Assembly (NCBI GenBank): GCA_036514535.1 | Contig: DATBWZ010000077.1 | Location: 1-21,672, forward strand | DNA from: DATBWZ01 sp036514535 | GTDB taxonomy: Bacteria > JAMCPX01 > DATBWZ01 | DNA: 21,672 bases | Reading direction: 5' to 3' | Shown: piece after piece, positions 6,738-14,683 of the stretch | Numbering within the stretch: position 1 is the first letter of the stretch | Layout: the number at the start of each line of letters is the position of its first letter | Notes under the pieces: model-generated | Seen by the model: the letters and a program-made list of their open reading frames with translations, nothing else | Told to the model about the DNA's origin: nothing | Databases searched by the model: none | Translations under genes and position numbers: made by a program

Positions 6738-8341
6738 TTTATAGGGCAGTCAATAACATGAACACCCTTTCTCCCGATGCAATTATTCAATATTCTGGAA
6801 AAATCCGCTGTTGATTTAACTTGATAACCCTTTGCACCATAACATTCGGCATATTTTACAAAATCGGGATTGCCGAAATCCAGTCCGAAATCCTTAAACC
6901 CAAAGACCTTCTGCTTCCATTTTACCATTCCAAATCCATTGTCCCGCAGGATTACAACAACAATGTCCATGCCCAACCTGATTGCGGTTTCAAGTTCCTG
7001 CGAGTTCATCATAAATCCACCGTCTCCGCACACCGAGACAACGCTCCTGTCCGGATGGACCAGTTTCGCGACAATTGCTGATGGCAGGCCAGCACCCATT
7101 GAACCGAGGGCATTATCAAGAAGAACGGTATTCTGTCTATATGCAGGATAATCGCGGGCTATCCACAGTTTATACAATCCATTATCAAGTGCAATTATAC
7201 CGTCCTCAGGAACTATTTTCCTCAGGTCGGCAGTCAATCTCTGAGGGCTTAAGGGAAAACCGGCAGAGGAGATCTTTATTCCCTTTATCTCTGAGGCGAT
7301 TTTTTTAAAGTATTCAAAATTCCAGTGTGGCTGTTTTGTTATCTTTTCAGTGAATTGCCACAGGGTATGAGATATGTCTCCTATAACCTCATAGGCAGGG
7401 AAATAAACATCGTCAATCTTTGTTGAGTAAAAATTAATATGCAGGGTCTTTTTCCCGCCATATCCGAGGATTGCCGGCGGTTTTTCGGTTATATCATGCC
7501 CTATTGAGATAATCAGATCCGATTTATCAATCGCTCTATGAATAAAATCATTTTCTATAAGAACTGTTGTTCCTATATAGTGATTGTCCCGTTCGTCAAT
7601 AACCCCTTTGCCCATCTGTGTAGTGAAGAAAGGAATGCTGGTTCTTGCAATAAACCGCCCGAGTTGTTTGGATACCAGATTACGGTTTGCTCCTGCAGCA
7701 ATCATAATCAACGGATGCTTTGATTCTTCAATCATTTTAACAGCGGTTTTTACAGCCTTTGGATCCGGCGCCGGACGGCGGATCTTGAATCTTTTGAGCG
7801 GAACGCTGGAACTTTTCTCCAGAGCAATGTCCTCTGGCAACTCAAGATGAACCGCTCCCGGACGTTCCTCTTCTGATAATTTAAAAGCCTCCCTTACCAT
7901 TGAAGGAATCCTGTCGGCGCTCACAATCTGCCGGGCCATTTTTGTTATTGGTTCCATCATCGCAACAACACTCACTATTTGAAATTCCCCCTGCAGGTTC
8001 CCTTTTATTGCCCGCTGTCCTGTGATTACAACGACTGGATATCCGCCGAGTTGAGCATAGGCCACACCGGTTACGAGATTGGTTGCACCTGGACCCAATG
8101 TGGCAAGCACAACGCCGGCTTTCCCAGTGAGCCTTCCGTAGGTAGCAGCCATGAAGGCCGCTGCTTGTTCGTGTCTTGTCAGGATAAACTTTATTCCCGA
8201 ATTTCTTATCGCTTCCAAAAGATGAAGGTTTTCCTCTCCAGGCAATCCAAAAACATATTCAACGCCCTCCTCTTTAAGGCATTTTATAAAAAGATCCGCG
8301 CCTTTTATTGCTTTTATGTTTATTGAAGGGTTACTCTGCAT
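6674..8341 (-). CDS. Acetolactate synthase-type ThDP-dependent enzyme (large subunit)
   Basis: A 555-residue thiamine-diphosphate enzyme of the acetohydroxyacid synthase group, expected to join pyruvate with pyruvate or 2-oxobutyrate. The three family domains are evident. The N-terminal Pyr domain has catalytic Glu58 in RHEQAAAFMA and the loop GRLTGKAGVVLATLGPGATN. A central domain covers about 190-340. The C-terminal PP domain has the ThDP/Mg motif GDG (439-441) ending in RDNGFGM, where Asp-Asn replaces the usual Asn-Asn. No regulatory small subunit (ilvN/ilvH) is adjacent, so it could be a catabolic AlsS-like form, a stand-alone enzyme, or part of an enzyme whose small subunit lies elsewhere. 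The ATG has only a weak purine-rich site upstream. The last 20-21 codons overlap the convergent radical SAM gene. Confidence 0.88.
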   Translation of the reverse strand: MQSNPSINIKAIKGADLFIKCLKEEGVEYVFGLPGEENLHLLEAIRNSGIKFILTRHEQAAAFMAATYGRLTGKAGVVLATLGPGATNLVTGVAYAQLGGYPVVVITGQRAIKGNLQGEFQIVSVVAMMEPITKMARQIVSADRIPSMVREAFKLSEEERPGAVHLELPEDIALEKSSSVPLKRFKIRRPAPDPKAVKTAVKMIEESKHPLIMIAAGANRNLVSKQLGRFIARTSIPFFTTQMGKGVIDERDNHYIGTTVLIENDFIHRAIDKSDLIISIGHDITEKPPAILGYGGKKTLHINFYSTKIDDVYFPAYEVIGDISHTLWQFTEKITKQPHWNFEYFKKIASEIKGIKISSAGFPLSPQRLTADLRKIVPEDGIIALDNGLYKLWIARDYPAYRQNTVLLDNALGSMGAGLPSAIVAKLVHPDRSVVSVCGDGGFMMNSQELETAIRLGMDIVVVILRDNGFGMVKWKQKVFGFKDFGLDFGNPDFVKYAECYGAKGYQVKSTADFSRILNNCIGRKGVHVIDCPINYSERIDLLPEMSGTSKSFIP

Positions 8342-8376
8342 TTTTTCACGTTTATCCGCATTATTTATTTTGTTCT

Positions 8377-8405
8377 ATTATATAATTTATAATTAATGTA
8401 ATCAA
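8377..8405 (-). promoter_or_regulatory. Promoter of the acetolactate synthase-like gene
   Basis: On the minus strand TTGATT (8400-8405) and TATAAT (8377-8382) are 17 nt apart. The start point should be near 8370, leaving a leader of about 29 nt. The region is divergent to the plsY promoter, and the two together fill the 147 nt between the start codons. Confidence 0.62.
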
Positions 8406-8453
8406 TAGCACAATCATAATAGTATTTTTTAGGGCAGCCCCTTTCCCCAGAAA

Positions 8454-8481
8454 TTGACTTTTTGCAGAAATCTGTTAGAAT
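8454..8481 (+). promoter_or_regulatory. Promoter of plsY, predicting a leaderless mRNA
   Basis: TTGACT (8454-8459), a 16-nt spacer and TAGAAT (8476-8481). Only 7 nt separate the -10 box from GTG 8489, so transcription would start at or one base before the start codon. An in-frame TTG at 8462 lies inside the spacer and cannot be on this transcript. Confidence 0.6.
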
Positions 8482-8488
8482 TTCGCCT

Positions 8489-9109
8489 GTGTATAATGAG
8501 ATTCTAATAATTCTTTTTGCTTACATCCTTGGGTCAATACCCACAGGCGCTATCCTTGCAAAAATAAAAGGGGCCAATATCAGAGACTTGGGCAGCGGTA
8601 ACATTGGCGCAACCAATGTTACCCGTACATTGGGCAAAAAATTCGGCGCAATAACGCTTCTTGTTGATGTACTAAAGGGCTTTATTCCTGTAGTCCTGAT
8701 ACAGAAATATTATCTGAATTCGCGCTATACCGGATTCTTTTCACCCGAACTCTTTCTGTGTGCAACTGGTATAACCGTTCTTGCCGGACATATATATTCG
8801 GTTTTTCTTAAATTTCACGGTGGCAAGGGGGTAGCCACTTCCCTTGGCATTGCGGCAGGAATTATTCCCAAAACCGCCGGGGTGGCTGCAGGGCTGTGGC
8901 TGGTGATCTTCTTAGTATCACGGATATCCTCCCTGAGCGCGCTAATTGCAGTTGCAGGAGCACCAGTTGCAACATACTTTTTTTACGGGCGCAGCACGTT
9001 TTTCTATTTTTCCATTTTAATACCCATTATTGTCGTATACACGCACCAGGAGAATATCTCCCGCCTGTTCAGAGGGAAGGAAAAGGGATTTAATAAAACG
9101 CAGGCTTAA
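8489..9109 (+). CDS. plsY: Glycerol-3-phosphate acyltransferase PlsY
   Basis: Integral membrane enzyme that acylates glycerol-3-phosphate with acyl-phosphate, the first step of phospholipid synthesis in most bacteria. The 206-residue product has several membrane segments and the three conserved PlsY motifs: GSGNIGATNVTRTLGKK, GHIYSVFLKFHGGKGVATSLG, and a C-terminal HQENISRLFRGKE, with the catalytic Ser and Arg region following the first membrane helix (YILGSIPTG). I chose GTG 8489 rather than the in-frame TTG at 8462 because the product then begins a few residues before the first helix, as in homologues, and because the promoter overlaps the TTG. No Shine-Dalgarno precedes either codon. The gene converges on the MBL-fold gene with a 36-nt gap. 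Confidence 0.93.
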   Translation: MYNEILIILFAYILGSIPTGAILAKIKGANIRDLGSGNIGATNVTRTLGKKFGAITLLVDVLKGFIPVVLIQKYYLNSRYTGFFSPELFLCATGITVLAGHIYSVFLKFHGGKGVATSLGIAAGIIPKTAGVAAGLWLVIFLVSRISSLSALIAVAGAPVATYFFYGRSTFFYFSILIPIIVVYTHQENISRLFRGKEKGFNKTQA

Positions 9110-9145
9110 ATTTTATTGTACTGAAAATTGAGCAGGCTTTAAACA

Positions 9146-9847
9146 TTACTCCCGGGTAAGTATTAAGGTCTCTCCTGTAAAAATCTTTTTGAATGTTTCC
9201 GCATCTGCCACACTGCCGACTATATCGCCCCAGTGTATTGGAATAACAACCTTCGGCTTGAATATGTTGGCTGCAGCGGCAGATTCTTTAGCAGTCATTG
9301 TGTAAGTACCGCCAACCGGCATAAGGGCTATATCAACCTTGAGGGCCTTCATCTCCTCAGTTGCATCCGTGTCGCCTGTCTGATAAATTCCGACCCCCTC
9401 AACGGTAATTATAAAACCAACCCATCCCCTTGATTTCGGGTGAAATTCCTTATCCAGATTGTAAGCAGGCACAGCTTCAATATCAAAACCGTTTGCGTTA
9501 ATTTTATCGCCCGGCTTGACAGTTTTTATATCTCCCTTTAATTTCTTTGCACAGTCAGGAGTGGTGACAATTATTGTTTCCTTTTTCTGGACTTTTTCTA
9601 CATCGATCATGGAGCAGTGATCGTAATGATCATGGGTTATAAGAATGATATCTGCCGGCTTGCTCCCCTGTTTTATTTTCCACGGATCTATGTAGATAGT
9701 TTTATCGGCATCAATTCTGGTTGCTGCATGTCCAAGCCAGTGGATCTTACCAAGCACTGTTTTCATATTGGCCTCCTCACTTTTTCCCTGGGCAAAAATA
9801 AGCCCGGAGAGAAAAAGCATAGCAAAAATTTGTGGGATAGTTCTCAT
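9146..9847 (-). CDS. Metallo-beta-lactamase-fold hydrolase, likely exported
   Basis: A 233-residue MBL-fold protein of the UPF0173-like type; the substrate is unknown. The metal-binding motif HDHYDH (in THDHYDHC) is clear, followed by PGDKI, TGDTD (metal-bridging Asp) and the terminal histidine in IPIHWGD, so the active site looks intact. From ATG 9847 the product opens MRTIPQIFAMLFLSGLIFAQG, a convincing Sec signal peptide, implying a periplasmic enzyme. ATG 9865 is unlikely because it lies between the -35 and -10 boxes of the gene's promoter. A third start at 9766 (MKTVLGKIHWLGH) has GGAGG 5 nt upstream and would give a 206-residue cytoplasmic form that begins exactly at the fold. Both products may exist; I list the longer one. 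Confidence 0.87.
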   Translation of the reverse strand: MRTIPQIFAMLFLSGLIFAQGKSEEANMKTVLGKIHWLGHAATRIDADKTIYIDPWKIKQGSKPADIILITHDHYDHCSMIDVEKVQKKETIIVTTPDCAKKLKGDIKTVKPGDKINANGFDIEAVPAYNLDKEFHPKSRGWVGFIITVEGVGIYQTGDTDATEEMKALKVDIALMPVGGTYTMTAKESAAAANIFKPKVVIPIHWGDIVGSVADAETFKKIFTGETLILTRE

Positions 9848-9853
9848 AGTAAA

Positions 9854-9881
9854 ATTATATTCCATTAAAAAGACTTGTCAA
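9854..9881 (-). promoter_or_regulatory. Consensus promoter of the MBL-fold gene, predicting a leaderless mRNA
   Basis: On the minus strand TTGACA (9876-9881), 16 nt, then TATAAT (9854-9859): both boxes are perfect. The ATG at 9847 follows after exactly 6 nt, so the A of the start codon is the expected first transcribed base. No other strong -10 was seen nearby. Confidence 0.7.
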
Positions 9882-9932
9882 TAATGTTTATAATAAAATA
9901 AGTTTCCTGAAAATGCGAGTTGCGCTCTAAAT

Positions 9933-9960
9933 AAAAAGCCCTCCGTACGGAGGGCTTTTT
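9933..9960 (-). terminator. Intrinsic terminator of the beta-barrel gene (symmetrical)
   Basis: A perfect GC-rich stem GCCCTCC/GGAGGGC with loop GTAC (9938-9955) is flanked by five A on one side and five T on the other, so it can end transcription from either direction. It sits 27 nt after the stop of the minus-strand outer-membrane gene and upstream of the MBL promoter. Confidence 0.88.
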
Positions 9961-9986
9961 GATATAAGGTCTGATAATATTCTTTG

Positions 9987-10904
9987 TTACAGCAAGGTTG
10001 CTTTTACGCCGATTGTGACCGGCGGAATTCCGCTAGCAGGAGCCTCTTTACCCATAAGAGGGACCCCGATTGGGAAGTATTCGCTGTTCTCTTTAAGGTT
10101 CAAAAATACTGAAATTGTATCATTGATATCATAAACCGCATTGACACCCACACTCAATACCTGAAAAACAGCCTCTTCAGTCTGAGTTACACCACCAGCC
10201 TCAATCTCTGTATCGCCTATCTGTTTTGCGAACATAATATCCAGTCCAGCATAGAGATTATCAAGGATCTGATACCCGCCGCCCACTGAGAGATCAAGAA
10301 TATCTCCGGGATTGACATCTACGGTTATTGTTCCAGCCCCAGTTGACATATCAATATCTCTGCCAAGAAGCAATGTGTATCTGATGCCGCCATTTAAAAC
10401 AATTTTATCAAAGGCTTTTTTGCCTGCAAGATTTATCGCAATGCCATGGAAGCCATCTGATGTCGGGTATTCATCCGCTGCTTCAAGCTCATCCTCTGAT
10501 GTTCCTACATCAAGCAAAAATCCTGCGCCGACAGCCAGTTCAGGAATTACCGCATACTTTGCTCCAATAATTACATTCCTCAATCCAAATCCGCTCACAG
10601 CATCACCTTCATCCGGAGAAACGGCGTCTCTTACAAGAGAAATGTTCACGCCCGCTTCAAGGTTGTCAATAATCCCGTATGCGGCCGAGAGGTCAATGGG
10701 CATTGTTGAAATAGTTCCGCCGATATCCTGCGCCTCTCCATCTGCATCATAGAATTTGTCTGCGCTGCCGTATCCGAGGCTTAACCCAACACCCAGTTTA
10801 CCCTTTGCCAGGGCGAGCGGGCTCATTGACTCTCCTGCCGATACAAATGATGTAATACCTGCAAAAACACAGACTGCCATAAACAATAGTGCACCCTTCT
10901 TCAT
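9987..10904 (-). CDS. Outer-membrane beta-barrel protein, function unassigned
   Basis: A 305-residue exported protein. ATG 10904 is chosen because AAAGGAGG lies 8 nt upstream and the product then starts MKKGALLFMAVCVFAG with cleavage near FVSAGES, a standard Sec signal peptide; the frame's longer start adds 11 unlikely residues. The mature part alternates short polar turns with amphipathic strands (GKLGVGLSLGYG, LEAGVNISLV, LAVGAGFLLDVG, LDLSVGGGYQI, LSVGVNAVYDI, PPVTIGVKATLL), as expected for a barrel of about 12 strands. It resembles generic transporter-type outer-membrane proteins (the phenol-degradation MetA-like group), but I would not assign a substrate. It is a single-gene unit with its own consensus promoter and terminator, consistent with an abundant envelope protein. 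Confidence 0.82.
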   Translation of the reverse strand: MKKGALLFMAVCVFAGITSFVSAGESMSPLALAKGKLGVGLSLGYGSADKFYDADGEAQDIGGTISTMPIDLSAAYGIIDNLEAGVNISLVRDAVSPDEGDAVSGFGLRNVIIGAKYAVIPELAVGAGFLLDVGTSEDELEAADEYPTSDGFHGIAINLAGKKAFDKIVLNGGIRYTLLLGRDIDMSTGAGTITVDVNPGDILDLSVGGGYQILDNLYAGLDIMFAKQIGDTEIEAGGVTQTEEAVFQVLSVGVNAVYDINDTISVFLNLKENSEYFPIGVPLMGKEAPASGIPPVTIGVKATLL

Positions 10905-10944
10905 ACTAAATACCTCCTTTTTGGATTGTTTGTACATTTAGTTC

Positions 10945-10974
10945 ATTATATATAAACTTATAAAGTTTTGTCAA
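10945..10974 (-). promoter_or_regulatory. Promoter of the beta-barrel gene
   Basis: On the minus strand TTGACA (10969-10974) and TATAAT (10945-10950), 18 nt apart, both perfect hexamers. The start point is near 10938 and leaves a leader of about 34 nt that carries the strong Shine-Dalgarno before ATG 10904. Confidence 0.72.
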
Positions 10975-10993
10975 GTTAAATTCTTCTTCTTGC

Positions 10994-11734
10994 TTACTCC
11001 TCAAACAACCGCCAGGAGTTCATGGGCCCCTGATTGATATAGATTATGAAATTCCAGAGCAGCTTTTTTAAATCCCTTTTTACCTCAAGAGACAGAATGT
11101 CGTAATGCTTCTCTTCCCTGTCCTCTATAAGATAATTTAAAAGAGACAGAGTTCCCGGGCTTATGATAAATCCTCCGTCTTTTTCCGTGTAACAGCCGCT
11201 GCACAAAACCTGTCCTTTTTCCGGGTCAAATATCACCTTTTCTTCTATTAGTTCCTTTTTGCATTTACCGCAGTGGCTTATGAGCGGTCTGTAGCCAAGA
11301 AAGGATAACAGTCCCGCCTCAAATGTCCGCACTGTAAGTTCATTGAATTTTTTGGAATTCAGTCTATTATGAAAAATCAGGAGATAATCAAATATTTTCT
11401 GATTTTCCTCTCCCTCTGGAAGAAGCTTGTAGATCAATTCAAGGGAATATTGAGAGAACACGAATGCCTCTACATCTGAATATATGCCGTCCCACCACTC
11501 TATCAGATCGCAGTAATCAATCATTGCAAGGCTGTTGGGATTCCTGATGGAGAGGAGGAAATTACCGTGGCTGGAAGGCTGAAGATTCGCGCCGAACCGC
11601 TTTCTGGACCGCTTGGCGCCCTTGGCTATGCAGGAAAGCCTGCCTGCTTTTTGGGTAAAGAGACTTACAATAATGTCGGATTCGCCAAAGGGCTTGGCGC
11701 GTAAAACTATTCCCTCTGTTGTTAATACATGCAC
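10994..11734 (-). CDS. recO: DNA repair protein RecO
   Basis: Recombination mediator that works with RecR (and RecF) to load RecA onto SSB-coated DNA. The 246-residue product begins TTEGIVLRAKPFGESDIIVSLFTQKAGRLSCIAKGAKR, the RecO OB-fold signature, followed by a helical domain and a four-Cys zinc site (Cys155, Cys158, Cys178, Cys181 in CGKC and CSGC) that many RecO proteins retain. GTG 11734 is the only start giving the usual N-terminus; no good ribosome site is seen. It lies 37 nt downstream of the methyltransferase gene and is probably cotranscribed with it. Length and motifs are normal for the family. Confidence 0.93.
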   Translation of the reverse strand: MHVLTTEGIVLRAKPFGESDIIVSLFTQKAGRLSCIAKGAKRSRKRFGANLQPSSHGNFLLSIRNPNSLAMIDYCDLIEWWDGIYSDVEAFVFSQYSLELIYKLLPEGEENQKIFDYLLIFHNRLNSKKFNELTVRTFEAGLLSFLGYRPLISHCGKCKKELIEEKVIFDPEKGQVLCSGCYTEKDGGFIISPGTLSLLNYLIEDREEKHYDILSLEVKRDLKKLLWNFIIYINQGPMNSWRLFEE

Positions 11735-11771
11735 TGGTTTATTTTAACTCATTTCCGGATTCATTCAATTA

Positions 11772-12683
11772 TTATCCTGTTTTCTTAGCAACAATGCATA
11801 CAAAAGATGCCCCCCTCCGGATCCAAGATGGATAAGGCTTGTTGCGCCCCAGTTCATCAATATCGCTCCACTCAACGGTCATGAACCCCGCAGCGGATAG
11901 ATCCTCAAGTATTTCCTTCGCGGAGTAATCGTGAAAAAGTATTTTTCCTTTGCTGTGTGCGGCGCTTATAGAAGAAATATAAAAATCGTTGGGCTCCAGC
12001 CCTTTGTAATTTTCTCCCTTTAATTTAACATATATTCTTCTACACGTATTTCTTGTTATGTTGATAACCGTCCCAAGCACAACAAACGTCAATTTTCTGA
12101 GTATCCTAAATAGTACCGGCTCCTTGCTTTCAGTCATTACGGGATTCGCAGGTCCGGATGCCCGTTCTGCGAAGAATATTTTGCAGAAATGATTTGCAAT
12201 GCGATACGGACTGAAACTGAAGGGGCTGAGATGGAGCGAAAGCAGGAGAATTCCCCCTTTATCTAAAATCCTGCCGGCTTCCTTGAGGAGACGCATTCTG
12301 TTTTTCCGGAAAGGGAAGTGCTGGAGGAACTGACGGAACATTATGCAGAGATTAAACGTTTCTTTTTTGAACCCTAATTGGAGAGCATCCCCTGCCATTA
12401 GAAAGCCCTTGTGATTATCCTTTAGCATTAAGCTTTTAGCTGAATTCAGCAGCGGAAGGCATATATCCACGCCATAGGCAGAGACATTCATCTTCTCAAT
12501 ACCAAAAACCTCCCGCCCCGCACCGGAACCAAGAACAAGAACCTTTTCCCCGCCCTTTATGTATTTTGCTAAAATCCATTTTTCCCAGTCAAAAAGCTCC
12601 TTTTCCGCCTCAAGGGTGTACTGCGCAATCTCCTCCGGCTGACTGTATTTTTCAATAATAGCCCTGCGGAAATCAAAATGCAT
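11772..12683 (-). CDS. SAM-dependent class I methyltransferase, substrate unknown
   Basis: A 303-residue Rossmann-fold methyltransferase. Motif I KVLVLGSGAGREVFG (about 47-61) binds SAM, the acidic residue ending the next strand is in YGVDIC, and MAGDALQLGF matches the adenine-contact motif. GRILDKGGILLLSLHL is the typical post-motif III segment. A roughly 90-residue insertion with KEPVLFRILRKLTFVVLGTVINI, Lys/Arg-rich and partly hydrophobic, precedes DFYISSISAAHSKGKILFHDYSAKEILEDLSAAGF. The substrate cannot be read from the sequence. ATG 12683 is chosen because it directly follows a -10 box; the frame extends upstream to 12743 but would begin before the promoter. It is first of a probable two-gene unit with recO. 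Confidence 0.82.
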   Translation of the reverse strand: MHFDFRRAIIEKYSQPEEIAQYTLEAEKELFDWEKWILAKYIKGGEKVLVLGSGAGREVFGIEKMNVSAYGVDICLPLLNSAKSLMLKDNHKGFLMAGDALQLGFKKETFNLCIMFRQFLQHFPFRKNRMRLLKEAGRILDKGGILLLSLHLSPFSFSPYRIANHFCKIFFAERASGPANPVMTESKEPVLFRILRKLTFVVLGTVINITRNTCRRIYVKLKGENYKGLEPNDFYISSISAAHSKGKILFHDYSAKEILEDLSAAGFMTVEWSDIDELGRNKPYPSWIRRGASFVCIVAKKTG

Positions 12684-12689
12684 ATTACC

Positions 12690-12717
12690 ATTATAATATT
12701 CTTTGGGTTTCTTACAA
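12690..12717 (-). promoter_or_regulatory. Promoter of methyltransferase-recO, predicting a leaderless mRNA
   Basis: On the minus strand TTGTAA (12712-12717), 16 nt, TATAAT (12690-12695), then 6 nt to ATG 12683. There is no Shine-Dalgarno. It is divergent from the gcvH promoter, whose -35 box lies about 50 bp away. Confidence 0.6.
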
Positions 12718-12767
12718 TGCAAGATTGAGCGGGGCAATCGCATTTTGATGATAATTATCCGTTTTTA

Positions 12768-12796
12768 TTGCACTCAATTTAACAGGGGTGTATAAT
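12768..12796 (+). promoter_or_regulatory. Promoter of gcvH-gcvPA
   Basis: TTGCAC (12768-12773), 17 nt, TATAAT (12791-12796). Initiation near 12803 gives a leader of about 24 nt carrying AGGAGG. No glycine-riboswitch-like structure fits in this short leader. Confidence 0.65.
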
Positions 12797-12826
12797 TTCA
12801 TAGAAAAATAATTGCAGGAGGTTATC

Positions 12827-13219
12827 TTGAATTTTCCAAAGGAATTGCGATACACTGAATCACATGAATGGGCAAAACAGGACGGGGACAGTCTGACCGT
12901 TGGGATCACAGATTATGCACAACATGAATTAGGGGATATAGTGTATGTGGAATTACCGCAGAAGGGAAAAACAATTAAAAAGGGAGAGATTTTTGGCGCT
13001 GTAGAATCGGTCAAGGCAGTGTCCGATTTATTCGCTCCGGTTTCCGGAAAGATTATTGAAGCGAATCAGGAACTGTCAGCCCATCCGGAATACGTCAATC
13101 ATGACCCTTATGGCAAGGGGTGGCTTATAAAGATTGCGCCTGACAATCCAAATGAAATCAATACCATTATGGATGCTGCTGCATATGAAAAGTTTGTAGA
13201 GGAAGAGGCCGGCAAGTGA
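12827..13219 (+). CDS. gcvH: Glycine cleavage system H protein
   Basis: Lipoyl carrier of the glycine cleavage complex; it shuttles the aminomethyl group from the P protein to the T protein and is reoxidised by the L protein. The 130-residue product has the standard opening ELRYTESHEWAK and the lipoylation motif FGAVESVKAVSDLFAPVSG with its modifiable Lys, then the NHDPYGKGWLIKI element. I use TTG 12827 because AGGAGG (12816-12821) is 5 nt upstream; the earlier in-frame TTG at 12812 lies on the far side of that site. The stop overlaps the gcvPA start by 4 nt (GTGA). gcvT and the lipoamide dehydrogenase gene are not in the window. Confidence 0.95.
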   Translation: MNFPKELRYTESHEWAKQDGDSLTVGITDYAQHELGDIVYVELPQKGKTIKKGEIFGAVESVKAVSDLFAPVSGKIIEANQELSAHPEYVNHDPYGKGWLIKIAPDNPNEINTIMDAAAYEKFVEEEAGK

Positions 13220-14562
13220 AACCGCACCCGTATCTACCGCACACAGATGATGAAATACAGGAGATGCTCGGGGAAATTGGCGTAAATTCCATATCCGAAT
13301 TATTCAATTCCATAAAAAAAACGCTCCAGGAAACAGAAAGATTAAAACTTCCGGAACCGCTATCAGAACATAAATTAATCAAGGAGATGTTATTCATCTG
13401 CAAAAAAAATAATACCGGGGTTAACTCATTCCTGGGAGCCGGCGCATATAATCATTTTATACCGGCAGTAGTGCCAGCCCTGTTGCAGCGATCCGAGTTT
13501 CTGACTCCATATACGCCTTACCAGCCCGAGCTTTCCCAGGGAACGCTCCAGGCAATCTTTGAGTTCCAGAGCATGATTGCAGACTTGTTTAGAATGGAGA
13601 TTGCAAATGCTTCAATGTATGACGGTGCTACTGCCCTTGCAGAGGCGGCACTGATGTGCATGAGGATAAAGGGAACAAAAAAGGTCGCTGTATCAAAAAC
13701 CGTGCACCCTGAATACAGGGCTGTTTTAAAAACCTATATCAACGCTCTGGATGAATCATTGATTGAAATACCGTATAACCAGGAGGGTATTACTGATTTT
13801 TCTGCAGCAGAAAGGCTCTGCGGCGAGGGCGTGTCTGCGATCCTTATTCAGAATCCAAATTTTTTCGGCTGTATTGAACCAGCGGAAAATTTCTCGGCAT
13901 TGTCGCATACAATAGGAGCACTCTCTGTTGTATCAGTAGCCGAACCAATATCCTTAGGCATTCTCAAACCGCCAGGCGCTGCCGAAGCTGATATCGTTGC
14001 CGGTGAAGGACAGCCCTTTGGCATTCCGCTGTCTTTCGGTGGGCCGTTCCTGGGGCTCTTTGCAACCAGGAAGGAATTTCTCCGGCAGATGCCGGGAAGG
14101 CTCGCAGGCCAGACTGTTGACAGGAACGGGAAAACAGGCTATGTCCTCACTATTGCAACGAGAGAACAACACATAAAACGGGAGCGCGCAACATCCAATA
14201 TATGCACAAACCAGTCCCTATGCGGCATTGCTGCCGGCATCTATCTGAGTGCTATGGGAAAAACCGGATTGAGAGACCTTGCAAAAATCAACCTCGCAAA
14301 GGCTGAATATGCAAAGAAAAGGTTTAAAAAAATAAAGGGAATTCATCTCAAATTCTCATCGCCGACATTTAATGAATTTGTAATTGAGATTAAAAGCAAC
14401 GCTGACAACGCAGCCAAAAAATTACAGAAAAAGGGTATCCTGCCGGGCTTGCCGCTTGGCAGGTATTATCCAGAACTTAAAAACTGCCTGCTCGTAGCGG
14501 TAACTGAGATGAACAGCAAAAAAGATATTGATATTCTCGCAAAAGAACTCGCAAGAATTTAA
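13216..14562 (+). CDS. gcvPA: Glycine dehydrogenase (decarboxylating) subunit 1, GcvPA
   Basis: One subunit of the heterotetrameric P protein, which decarboxylates glycine and passes the methylamine to lipoyl-GcvH. The 448-residue product corresponds to the N-terminal half of the single-chain GcvP. Family landmarks: HPYLPHTDDEIQEML at the start, FLGAGAYNHFIPAVVP, TPYQPELSQGTLQAIFEFQ, MYDGATALAEAALM, and GQPFGIPLSFGGPFLG. It lacks the PLP-binding Lys, which lies in GcvPB. The GTG start overlaps gcvH, with AGAGG 7 nt upstream. Its partner gene gcvPB is not next to it: corA on the other strand lies between them. Confidence 0.95.
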   Translation: MKPHPYLPHTDDEIQEMLGEIGVNSISELFNSIKKTLQETERLKLPEPLSEHKLIKEMLFICKKNNTGVNSFLGAGAYNHFIPAVVPALLQRSEFLTPYTPYQPELSQGTLQAIFEFQSMIADLFRMEIANASMYDGATALAEAALMCMRIKGTKKVAVSKTVHPEYRAVLKTYINALDESLIEIPYNQEGITDFSAAERLCGEGVSAILIQNPNFFGCIEPAENFSALSHTIGALSVVSVAEPISLGILKPPGAAEADIVAGEGQPFGIPLSFGGPFLGLFATRKEFLRQMPGRLAGQTVDRNGKTGYVLTIATREQHIKRERATSNICTNQSLCGIAAGIYLSAMGKTGLRDLAKINLAKAEYAKKRFKKIKGIHLKFSSPTFNEFVIEIKSNADNAAKKLQKKGILPGLPLGRYYPELKNCLLVAVTEMNSKKDIDILAKELARI

Positions 14563-14683
14563 CACCAGCTACATAAAAATTCATGAAAAATGTTTATGTT
14601 CATTATTATTATATCTTACCTGAGCACGAACAATGTTTTAACGATTCAAGTCTTTCCTGTTGCCTAATTTGGTTAAAGAGGGA

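Noticed and set aside
8462..8488. TTG 8462 as the plsY start
   Set aside because: It adds nine residues not expected in PlsY, has no ribosome site, and lies inside the promoter spacer just upstream of a -10 box.
8492..8497. Perfect TATAAT at 8492-8497
   Set aside because: It lies within the plsY coding start and has no -35 box at 16-18 nt; TAGAAT at 8476-8481 pairs properly with TTGACT.
12803..12826. Glycine riboswitch before gcvH
   Set aside because: The predicted leader is about 24 nt, far too short for the known aptamer, and no conserved core is visible.
12712..12909. Minus-strand frame over the gcvH promoter and start
   Set aside because: It is a shadow frame covering a promoter and the gcvH 5' end, with no ribosome site and no recognisable protein features.
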